Source: Hirundichthys speculiger (lineage: Eukaryota > Chordata > Actinopteri > Beloniformes > Exocoetidae). Taken from it: 64,000 nucleotides of DNA. Positions 12,201 through 24,200 of the stretch are shown piece after piece (within the stretch, counting starts at the first letter, position 1; each line of letters starts with the position of its first letter). The translations under genes and the position numbers were made by a program. The DNA lies in the NCBI GenBank assembly GCA_018398805.1, contig JAGFBZ010002028.1, positions 1,178,501 through 1,242,500 on the forward strand, written 5' to 3'. A model generated the notes under the pieces. That model was not told the origin of the DNA, did no database searches, and was given only the letters and a program-made list of their open reading frames with translations.

Positions 12201-15200
12201 AATGCTCTCACAGTCTCACCGTTTTCGTGAGGATTTTTGCTTTTCATTTCTTTGAAAACGTCTGTTTTTTTTTATCTTTACCAGTAGTGCTTGAGTAGTC
12301 CCTTTTATTTCCTCCTTGGTAGTTGCATAAACGTTACATATGCTGCACTTTTTTTTTCACTAGCTCAGGTAAAATGGCACAATGGGACAATAATCAAAAA
12401 CTGCATCTCAAAATTTAAAGTAAGCATAAAATAAACTCCCTGTGTTGTACATTTACATCATATTCTCTTTGTAAAGATGCCGATGTCTCTGGTTGCCTAG
12501 ATATTTTTCTAAAGGAGAGTTTGTTGTGTTTGACTTGATTGAATCATTCCCCAAATATCAGTCCAAAACTTCCAAATCATGCTAATAGAGCAGTAGTTAT
12601 CAAAATCACTACTAATACGGTTGTTACGATGCGAATCATGTACTTTATAAGAAGAACTGGACAAACCTATGTGACGTCAACCATAGGTTTTCTGAAGCGG
12701 GCTTTTGCAACCTCGTCTTCATCTTAACTGCATGGCGTCATGCTGCAAACGGGCACAAGCAGGTCTGGAAGCCAGTCAGAGCGTGTCGGCCGTTAGTTCA
12801 GTTACCAGGAGCTGCTTTAGCTTGACTGGCTTAGCTTATGCTAACCTATGATGCTAATTAATGTTTCTTTATATTCATTCTGGTCAAATCTGTCCAAAGG
12901 TCCTCATTCCAACTGCTCACAACCAAATTAACATCCGAAAGGAGGGATGCCAGATCTGAGACAAGGAGCTCTCACTGGGACTAGCCATCATTCAGGCTGG
13001 TGCTCCCGGGGCTTGGCTGGTTCCAGTCGCCTACAGGTTGGGCAAGCCTACTGGCATAGGCTCATGAGTTGTGAGCTAAGAAACTACAGGTCCCACCTGA
13101 CCTCTGTTACTTCCCTTTTCAGCTCTGGCCGCAATTGTTTCATACGTCATTGGCTAGTGGTTCAGTTAGTCAACTTGGAAGACTCCTGATTTGATCTGAG
13201 GTGAAAGCGGCATCACTGAAGGACCCAGCTGCTGCAGGAGGTAGAAGCCAATGAGCTAGAGACAGTGTTCAAACGGGGCTGAAGTTGGCTGCCCTTTGGC
13301 TGCTTTGCTTCACTTCTGAACCCTTCCAGGCCGATCCAAATCTGACACAGCGGTCTCATATGCCCCTTTTCCATTAGTACCTACTCGGCGCGGCTCGACT
13401 CGACTCGGTGTCAGTGGTTTTCCACTGTAGTTCAGTACCACCTCGATGTGGGTGGGGCCTTCATGGTAAGGTGGCCTGAAACGCAGTGACGTTTGCAACC
13501 ATAACAATGGAGGACGTCGTTCATCATTCGACCATGGAGTAGACTTGCCGGCCATTCTTCGTTTTGTGAAGTAGACAATTGCAGGTAAAGTAAAATCGCT
13601 GTTGAGTTTGTTGTTGCCGAGTTTTAAATATGGCGGGTTGGAGGAGTCGCTTAAGGCTCATCCGTGAAGTTGCTCTCTGGCCAATCAATGGCCCGCGGCG
13701 TGGTGACGTTGTTTCTCGGCCCGAAGCCCGGATACCCCGCCAGTAGGTACGAAAAAAGGAGGGCCGAGCCGGTACTATGACCTAGTTGAAAACCTCCAAA
13801 GCGGAGCCGAGTCGAGTCGAGCCGCACCAAGTAGGTACTAGTGGAAAAGGGCCATTAGAGCAGTTAACAGCATAACGAGCCATATTATCTCAAAGATATA
13901 AGACTATGCTCTGTTCAGTTTTTATTCACAGTTCAGAAGTAAAGTAAAGACAGTGCTTAATGATGACAGCTAGCCATTGGCTATGACCACTATCATTCAG
14001 AAGGACACGTCCTTAGTTATACATAAATTTGTGTCTTTGCATAATTTTGCCTGCCTGATCTCCCGCTCCATTCTTCCACCACTCGTGAACAAGACCTTGA
14101 GATACTTAAACTCCTCCACTTGAGGAAGAACCTCACTCCCGACCCGGAGAAGGCATCCTACACCTTTTCTAACTGAGAACCATGGTCTCAGATTTGGAGG
14201 TGCTGATTCTCATCCCGCCAGAAACTCGGCTGTGAACTGCTCCAGTGAGAGCTAAAGATCCTCACCCAATGGCACCAACAGGACCACGTCATTTCGAAGT
14301 AAAGTCCCAAGAGCACTGAACTGGAACCCCTTCGCCTTCTTGTCCGCTCCAAGAAATTCTGTCCGTAAATGTAATGAACATAATCGGTGACAAAGGGCAG
14401 CCCTGACGGAGTCCAACTCTCACTGAAACAAATCCAACGTTACAACCATCAATGCGGACAAAACTCCCACTCCGTTTGTACAGGGACTGGACAGCCCGTA
14501 ACAACGGGCCCAGCACCCCATACTCCTGGAGTATGGGGTGACCCCCGAGGGACACAGTCAAATGCCTTCTCCAAATCCACGAAACATATGTGGACTGGTT
14601 GGGCAAATACCCATGTTCCCTCCATGACACTAGTGAGGGTATAGATCTGGTCCAGTGTTCCACAACCAGGACAGAACACAGATTGTTCAACTATCAACTC
14701 TCTTCTCCAGCAGCCCTGCATAGACCTTACCAGAGGCTGAGGAGTTTGAATCCCTTCTAATTGGAACACACCCCTGATCCCCCTTCTTAAAAAAAGGGGA
14801 ATCACCACCCCAATCTGCCAATCCAGAGCTACTGCCCCCCGATGTCCACGAGATGTTGCAGAGACGTGTCAACCAAGACAGTCCAACATCATCCAGAGCC
14901 TTCAGGAACTCCGAGTATTCCTTCCACCGCCTGATGACATCTCCAGTTGAGGTCAACAGCACCCCTCCCCCACTATGATAAATATGTAACTTAGGTCATT
15001 AAAAGCTTCTTGAAGGACACTAAAGTGAAGGTTCTGGAGTTGCCATCTCTGAGCCCAGACTTCAGTCCTATTAAAGGTTGCTCAAGGTTAATGTTCATGC
15101 TCAATATCTGAGCAGTTATCTGTGGAGGAGAGAGCGAGTCATGTGCTAACTCACTTAGGAACTGCCATAAGAAATGGATGTCAGTCACAAACGTTCTCTT

Positions 15201-18200
15201 TATTAATTAATTATCTTAAGGCTCATAGTTTTCAGCATGTTTGTTTTTTTTCTTCTTTCAGTTTGAGCACATCAGTAAAACACAAATCTCCACTGAGCTA
15301 CATTGTATTTGTCCATTTAGAACCAAATGAACCATAAACACTCACAGTTATGGGGCTTCCCCTGGAACAGTAGTTGTTTGATATCATAAAGAGGTATTAT
15401 AATTTTAACCTTAAATGAAAATCGAGACATTTAAGAGTCCAAACTGGATGATAAAAAGAAGAAGGAAAGGCTGGGCTTTGTGACGGGAATGTAAACGGAG
15501 AACCTGACAGAGACCAAAGAAGAGCAAATAGATGAACAACAGAGGGGTTTACTCTGAATCTGGTTCATCATAGCCGGGCTTTCTAAAGCCAGAATCAAGA
15601 GATAGTTGGAACGACGAACTGTGATCAATTGGATAAGTTAACCGTACCTCTCTGCTCACATAGAAAAGGGCGGTTTATACAATATTTGCCCGTTTTTCTC
15701 CTCAAAACTCACTGATCTGAAACCTTTTAGTCATAAAAACATCAGGTTGTGTGAACAGCAGAGGATGAAGAAATGAAAATCATGAAAAATGTATGAATAA
15801 CAATGTTCCAATAACAGAGGAACTCTGGCAGAAAATTGCTGCTTGTACAAAACTGTAAGTTTCTCTGGTCTGTCTGCTGTGAAGCGGTGCGCCGTCAGTG
15901 CCTGTCATTCATGTGGTGCAGCTCTGAAACACCCGACGTGGTTCTCCAGACGTGAAACATGTTCTGCCGTCGCGGTTCCCATGGCAACGCAGCACGTCGC
16001 CAGTTTGTTGGACTGTAACTGCAAACTTGCAGATCGGCGGGTACGGGTATCTGATGTTTTCACCCTCAGCTGGGAGTTTATATCACACTTCTGTCAAAAG
16101 ATCGAGTTCTGGTTCAGGTTCAAACCTGTGCAGGATTTTCCAAAGATTCACTCCCGAAGCGTCAGCAGTGCATTGTGGGTAGATTCGGCAAGTAACATCA
16201 ACCTAAATACGCTGACTGACTATAAAAACGAAGGTCGAATTATTACATTTCTTTTCTTTTCTTTTCAGTTTCTTGCAGCCATTCAAACATCTGACACATA
16301 TTCAACATCCATCAAGCGCTCAGTTTAAGACGTTCAGATGTTCATTACTTCTGCCGGCTGACATTTAAATGCCATGTCACCATGACATGATCTAGCAAAA
16401 ACGATCACAAAAAGAAGAGGTGAAGCATTTTACTTATAATTTAATCTAAAATTTGAACATAAACCTCTCTGCAGCATGTTATGAGCTCAGCACTCGTTAC
16501 CATCGTGAGCTATCCAGATTAAAAGACTCAACAAACCTATCTCACTTCCCAGCATTCCCCCCATCTCGAGCAGGACACAAAATCCAGCAGATCACACAAG
16601 AAAGAAACAGTCTCGCAAATAAAACAGAAAAAAAAAACAAATACGAACTAAAAGCAAAATGAAGATCCAAGTGGACTGAAAGATCTTAACAAAACGTGAT
16701 GGAAAAAGCCATCAGCTGTAACAGTAACAGGATGTTAGTGCTGGAAAAAGTGGTATTTTGTCACTTGGATTTGTTCTCGCCTGTTGGAGCAGGAAGAGTT
16801 TGACTCCCGACTTACCTGTGAAGAACCGAGGAACGATAATTGCTCGGTGGAGACCTTTACATCATCTCTCCGAGGAAACATCTGGTGATTGGTCACTTTC
16901 CTCGAGACCGCTAAAATCCTTTTTCTCATCCAGAGCAAACATCTGTGATTTTTTTTTTCTTTTCTTTTAACTCCTGGCCAGATTGGCATGAATAATTCCG
17001 CACGGTTTTCTATTTGCACGCCCGGCATCTGTATCTGTATTACAAGGGCCATAAAAACCGGTCGCGGGCAGATGGATTAGATCACATGATTGACGAGGCC
17101 TGTGAGGAAATTAGATTGCAGCAGCAATAGTCGTGGGATTCAGTAGGGGAGGAAGACAAACAGGAGGAAAAAAAAGACGAGGAGGAACATTTGGAGCATT
17201 TCTTCATGTCACAAAAAAATAAATAAAAAATGAAAGGACATCTGACATTGCACTGAGGCAATTCACAGGTTTTCCAGCTCTGTTCGTAATCATGCACAGC
17301 TACATGGTGAAGTCCTGGGATTATCACACACCAGAAGAGAATGACTAAGATTACTGACGTGGTCCTTGAATTATCTAACACGTTTACCTATCTAGAGACG
17401 CTCCACGACTCCATTTCCTCTCCGCTCCGCCCCCGCGCTCCAGAAGTGAATCAGCTCTCATCATCCATCTCTCTGGTTACGAAACATCTGCGACTCCGCC
17501 GTTCCCTCACGGCCCGCTTTGTCCCGTTTCCCAGGTACCTCAGCAGAGACGAGGTGGCCCTGGCGTCCATGGACAAGGCCCGGCAGGAGGGAGGCAAGGT
17601 CCGACACGTCACCAAGGAGAAGCTCCCCGCGAGGAGGAGCTCCGCCTCTCCGCTGACGCCGGCCGCCGCAGAGAGGTTGGTGAAGAGGGAGGAATGTGGG
17701 TGGTTGTCGGGGGCAGGAAGGGTCGCGCTGCCCTCGGGTCTTTTAAGTCTTAAATAACATCTTTCTCACTCGAAGCTTTATGCAACTCTCACATATGGAG
17801 TCTCGAAATTCTCACTCGGCGCTCGCTGACATTCGCAGTCCGCTGTACGTTTTGATGTTTCGATAACTCATAACTCAGCCTTGTTTGTGGTCAAAGATGA
17901 GGTTTTAAGGTCTGCGTATGAAGGTGGTTTGTCTCATGTTCTGGTTTCCAGTTTGGGATTCAAACTGTTTTTTTTTGTTTTTTGTTTTTTTTTATTTCCT
18001 TTCCTTCCACTGTCTCCATGGAGATCTGTATGTGCCTGGTGGTTGAGGCACAAAGGCCTGCTGAGTGTGTTAGTACTGTAAATATAGACCATAATACAAT
18101 CTACCCGTTTAGATGCAGCAGCCAATTCACCCCAGGAGGCAGCATCGCTATGGAAACCTAAAGCAAACACTCACACAACCGCACAAAATACACAACCTCT

Positions 18201-21200
18201 GGTATTACATGCAAACAATCCGCGCCCGAAGGATGCTATTCAGGATTTGTGCTTTCGCTCGACGTGCAGCTTTATACGGGCTGAAATAACGTTTAAGTGT
18301 CTTTTGTAAATATGGAGAAATGTTTGGCAAGAGCCAACATCCCCCCGATGTCAGTTAACGCACGACAGCTTTCATGGAAACAAAAAAGAAAATTTGACAG
18401 TCGGCAGGAAAAAGGCTTGAAAATACTATAATTTTCTTGCTCGAGTAAAAGCTGTGGAGCGTAGTAGGAGTTAAAGGCGAGAAAGATAAAAGGTGTTTTG
18501 TTGTTTTTCCAGAAATGGTTTGTAGTGGTTTAGCTGAGCGTCGAGAGCAGCAACAGAACCTTCCTGCTTTTTAGTTTCACTGTACGTTTATTCCTTAAAA
18601 ACTCAAATAAACGAGAGAAAGGTGTCGACGAGCTTCCCCTCTGTAGATCAGTGTTTTCAGCCGTTTCCCATCCAGTTACGTTCAGAGACATTCAACGTTC
18701 TTGTCCGCTTGAGTTTAATTGTGACAGCAGAACGGTTCAGTAGTTTTCTGAAACTCCGAGGACTCGCCGGTTTTACGTTATCTGCAGTGATATTTAAGGC
18801 CACGTTCTCTTCAGCTGGATTGTCGTACGATTAAATCGTCACGAATTAGATGCCGACCGGAGAGGAAGAACGTACTGTGCGACAAGCTTAAAACTGTAGA
18901 AGATGATTTTTTTTTTGTGTTTTGTGTGTGTGTTTTGCTCGGCCGCTGTGTGCTCGTTACGCCGACGTGAATTTTTATGGCGATACAACTAGGGCTGTAG
19001 CGATACACTAATCTCCCGATACGATACGATGAACGATATTCGACTCACGATACGATATATATCTATATTCATCTTACAATACATTTACATCGTTTTCCGA
19101 AAGATTTTAAAGGGACAAAGTGATTTTGGTGACATCTTATGAGTGTTCCAATGACTTTGTTTGAATTAATTGAACTGAAAGCATCAATTACACATTATAT
19201 GGCTGACAGGCAGCTTGCTAATGCTGGACAAAATGAATAAAAGATTTGTTGAGAAAAATAGTTTAATTTATTTAAACAGTGCAAATTGTTGCTTGCAAGC
19301 TTTTAAAGGTGGGACACGGGGGTTTTGAAAGAAGCTTAGAATATCGATACCCACGGATGAAAAATTGATACTCTCTGGGGAAATAAAATATCGATATATA
19401 TCGCAGAATCGATAAAATCGCTCAGTTTTAGATACAAGCTTTAAAACGCATTTTGATTGCGCTGCATTTTTCTGGTAAATTCCTTCAACATTTGCAGTCG
19501 CTGGAAAACAGTTTATTTCTGGGTAAAGTTTTTTTTTTTTTTACAAAGTGCTCTGTTTTCACTGTTCTCAGTTTGGGCGCACCAGTTAATCGTCTATTTC
19601 TGTCTCTCTTTCATCCACTTGACTGTGCTGGCAGCGCAGTTGTATCTTTGTACTTCCAATTTTTGGTATCTTCTCAACTTTGAAGTAGTATGGTTCCTTT
19701 TTTTAGACTTTTTTTTCCCTCCTCCCCTCTCTCTTTCTGTAGAACTCTTTCTCTCTGGCTCTCCGTGTCTCTTTCTGCCTGTCTGAATTGTAAACCAAGG
19801 AGAAAAAGAAATCGAGTCCATCTGTCCCCTCCAACATGGCTCGAGCGTCCTGCTGGGATAACATGGCGAACGCCCAGACTCGACGTCCTCTGCCAAAATG
19901 ACGCGCACGCACACAAGCATACTTGAAATGTCCCGGAGATGCGTGAACATCACGAATACAAACGCACCCTGATGGTATTTCAGATACTAAAGATACGCTT
20001 TTCCACTCTGCTCTCACAGAAGCACATATAGATTTTTTTTTCTTTCTCAGATGAGCACTGATTATTGAACGGCGTTTGCTGTTTAACTGATGCTGAAAGA
20101 ACAGAAACTCGGTTTTATTTAGATGGAGCTCACAGAGCGACGCCTTTCACACGGGTCAAGGTAATTTCTCTTCGCATTTACTGGGAAAAAAGGAAATAAA
20201 ATACTGCAGCAGACGCACCATCTCGGAGAAGGAGAATTACAAACTAGATTGCAATCACACTCAGCTGGGTTTTTTTTTTTTTTGTGGCATTAACAGATTT
20301 TTTATGTGTCCTATTTTATGACAGAAGAAAGCTGTCAGTTTCTGTTTCATGTTTTAGATTGGCACCGGCACGCACAGTGATATGAAGTCATGCTGATTGT
20401 CTTGCAGTGCTGTGCATTGCTTATTCTAAATTGTTACCGTGCACCCTGCACAGAGCGGTTACTGTCATATATTTCATTTTATTTTCTCTGGGTGTTTTTT
20501 TTTCTTCTGCCAGCTCATCAGTTGCCTCCTTGCCATGATTTTTTTTTTTTTTTTTTTTTTTTAAGCAGTTTTGAAGGATGTGAACTTCAGCTCCACACCA
20601 CAGTCATGGCTTTTTGACGAGACACTCCCAGAAAATAGAGAGGAAAAAAACCTGAGAGAGAAAAAAAATGGAGTTGCAACTGGAAAGAGATGAGATGCGT
20701 CACGTCCTTACTAAAAAAAAAACCTGCTCCGGGTTCACGAACGCCACGTAAAAGTCTGATTCATCTGTGAGAGCATGTCATCGCAGGGTGGTGGCAAAGC
20801 TCACAAAGCCCGTTAATCTGCATAAATGTCTGCCCAGTAACCACCATGTAGTGAGGTGTGCATGTGCAGACTACCGCGTTTATTCTCATTTGATCTCATA
20901 GCTTTTGGGTAAACTCGCAACCTGACGAATCCAGACAAACCAGTGCTCAGCTTTTGAAACGCTACCTTTTCAAAACAAAAAAAAAAAAAAAAAAAAGTTC
21001 CAAAAAAGGAACGTTGTCTTGTTTCATGGCCGCCCAAGCAAGAGGGAAGATGAACAGGATGGAGAGCAGATGAACCAGCAACCAGGAGAGAAAAGATGAG
21101 ACACTACAAAGACAGAACCAAAACAAGGGGAGCAAAAGATAAATGAGGTCAAGAGGCCGGTCAGATGGGCGGGACGGTTCAGGCGGCGCCAGGCGGACGG

Positions 21201-24200
21201 CCCGGCAGAGTCCAGCGTCGGCTGAGGGATCAGGAACCGTGGAGGCTGAAGCCGAGGGAGGAGGAAGCGATGAGGCTGGAACCGACGGTGAGTCCAGGGC
21301 CTCCTCAGAAGGTGAGGGGCCCCGCCTGGACCGGCTACTGAAACCTCATCGACGAGTCCTCGTCGGCGGGACGAGGAGGGGTGCTGTCCGGGACCAGTTT
21401 GATGCAGCAGCAGCCGGGACCAGATTTGAATCAACCAACTGACATTTTAAGAAACGCCATCTGAAGCTTCAGTGTTTGTGAAACATCCATCAATTAAGAG
21501 AAATTATGTATTTTTAACATCTTATCATGTTTTAAATATGTTTTAAAGATTGCTGCATTTTTGTGAAAATTATCACTGCATATAAGGCATGAATTTCCAA
21601 AAGTCTGAGGATTACTTTAGCGTTGATGTGCTTCTACACGGGTGCTGGGAGGCAGGTGGCTGCTCCTGGCATATCCTGCATACCTGCTTTCTTCTTACCC
21701 ATGAAGAGTTCGGAAGCACAGTTCACGCATAAATCTGTCCCGGTCACGTTTCATGAACGAAGGCCAGTGACCTGATAAAATTATACTTGGCAGTTGTGTT
21801 TAGCAACGAGGAATCAGTCTTGATTTTGGCCCAAAATGAAAATGGTCTCAGCAAAAGACTGAATTGGTCTTGTTTCACGGCGTTTTAGCTCATCGTATGT
21901 GTGTGTGACTGTTACTGTTATTATTCCAGATAACTTGCATTTTAAGACATGCTTTGGTCTGAGCTTCCTGTCTTGGAGAATGATAATAACAATCGGTGGC
22001 CGGTGCACTTGTACGTACAGGTAACAGGGCTCCTCCTCTCTCTCGTTCTCTCTTCAGGCAGGTCGGCCAGTCCTGTCAGATGGCAGATGAGCAGCCATCA
22101 TCAGAGCCTGGCTATCTGCAGGCTCTGGACAGCGAGGGCGTCCCGCTGTGCCTCTCCTGCCAGCAAGCCTGCCCTACCACAGGCGGGGCGTGGGATACTC
22201 GATTCTGCAGCCACAGGTACAGCAAAACGTCTGTACGTACAGTTTGGGGAAAATCTAAGGGATTTAATTGCCAGCTTTTTTAAAGCGTTGGACCGAAAGC
22301 ACATATTGATTTCAAATAAAAGAATAAAGGACACATATTATGCAATTCTGTCTCAAAAAGTCCCTAAAACTTCTATTTTCTGTGTTTTTTTTTTTTTTGC
22401 TATTGCTCATTCGTACAGACTCACATCATTATGGTGACAACATTTTTTGCTCATGAAGCAAATAGAAAAGGGGGGGGGGGGGGGGGGGGGGGGGGGGGTG
22501 GGGGGGGACATAACCTGTTAGGTTCCAGTCCAGATGTTACCAGGCTCTCTCACTCACAGATGCCAGGAGGAGTTCCAGCTGCGCTCCAGCCAGACGTACA
22601 TGCGCTCCAGAGTCCTGGAGGTGGAGAGAGGCGTCTGTCAGCACTGTGGCCTCCACGCCCACGACCTGTTCCTGAGGGTCCGCGACGCCCTGCCCTCCCA
22701 GCGAAAGGAGATGCTGGAGAACACCTGGCTGGCCCAGCTGTCAGTCAAGCAGGTCGGACACCGCGTACAATACAGTCAGATCGTGGAGTTGTGATGTAAG
22801 TAGTCCTTCCAGCCCGACAGTGTTCAGTCTTCCTTCCTTCCAGAGCTAGCTTTTCCCGTCTGAGTGCGTTTGGTTCATGTGGAGAGACGGGATTTCACTG
22901 ATGCTCCTGTAGCGATAAACGATGATGTACCCGGTGATCTAGTGGAGCTCTAGATGAGCAGTGAAAGCCAGAGTCGTGACAGATTGACAGCAGCTGGCTG
23001 TTCACTCTAAGCAGTTGCTTCTGTCTCTACTGCAGTGGTCCTTAACCTTGTTGGAGGTCCTGAACCCCACCAGCTTCATATGCACATTCAACCGAAACCC
23101 TTCTTTACTGAAAAACTGCATGAATTACATACCTTACTGATTACTCCATATTGTACGTAGTCATCTGACCACTTTCTTTTTTTTTTGCTCGACATAGTTG
23201 GTATGGATTAAAATATCAAAGAAACCACATGATGTATCTTAATGACAGTCATAAGTCGACTACTGAGCGCACCAAACTCCCTGCAGCACAGATTGGCCAA
23301 GCGATGTAACGTGATCACCTGTAGCCAGTAATGGCAGAGCGGGGTGTGTCATCATGAATCATATGAGTCAGGTGCGTGTCTTGACCTTCGCCGAACCCCT
23401 GGGGTTCGATCGAACCCAGGTTAAGAACCACTCTACTGGCATCAGAGTGCCAGAAACCTCATATAAGACCGCAGGTACCACTGAGGTATCACTGAAACTC
23501 TGCACTGTAATCTTGCTAATTTAACTTTTCTTTTATATCAGTCGTGATTTTTTCCGCTAATGGTCCACCAAACGATCCGCTGCCGTGATTTTTCTTTTAA
23601 CGGCGTGATGATTCTAAGTCATCATAATCCTAAAAACTCCTAAAAGCTAAAAACACGCAAACGTGACCGTTCACACAGACCTTCAGATACCATTAAAGTA
23701 ATGTGAGCCAAGGTTCAGGTTCATTTCTACTAAACGGGACCCTTGGCCTCTTCATCCTCCTCAGCTGTCACCCATCTCATGCAACTCCAACTCCACACGA
23801 GCCACAGGATTTTCCAGCCAGCTGTTGCTCCATATGGACCTGCACACATCAAGATATATCCAGCTCCCTCTCCCACTGCTGCTTCAGCAACGATTACCAC
23901 TGATGTCATGATGTTTATGTAGTTTTTTATTTTCAAATGCATTCAGATCGACCGCCTCAGCTCTAATTTAGCGTCTTCTCTCTGAAAGAGGAATTCATCA
24001 AACGCCTGCTGTTTGCTCGGTCGGCGTGCGTGATCATTTGGTGACCAGCTTTAGACCAGCTTTAAGTCACTGCGGTTGTTATCGTACAATTTTTACTTTC
24101 AAGTGTAACACTTTCTGCTTTGAAATCGGTGATCCGTTAATTAATAAACCTGTTGAGAAGCAAAATTTACAGTGTAGTTAAAGACTGGGAATTAAAGTTT

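Larger units (their letters stand above)
7758..17534 (+). other. large zranb3 intron (9.8 kb)
   Basis: The intron holds a GT run at about 8756-8773, a hAT element (9385-10211), a GC-rich minisatellite (about 10730-10815), a palindrome with a CRE-type core (12664-12689), a MITE (13362-13853), an antisense LINE fragment (about 14050-14975) and a Tc1-like scrap (about 15001-15080). No additional coding exon is needed, because the phases of the flanking exons fit and the protein blocks are adjacent in the family. The rest shows nothing recognisable. Confidence 0.6.
17676..22057 (+). other. zranb3 intron (4.4 kb)
   Basis: The intron holds a hAT-like remnant (about 18985-19430), a 24-T run (20539-20562), a GC-rich island open on both strands (about 21140-21440) and several A/T runs. 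Nothing else is recognised. Confidence 0.6.

Noticed and set aside
20813..21037. Minus-strand frame with a poly-Phe stretch
   Set aside because: The Phe run is the translation of an A-run on the plus strand.
22059..22437. Alternative frame of 162 codons covering the zranb3 exon at 22058
   Set aside because: It uses the wrong frame of the exon. The correct frame gives the conserved LCLSCQQ..RFCSHRC residues and ends at a proper donor.
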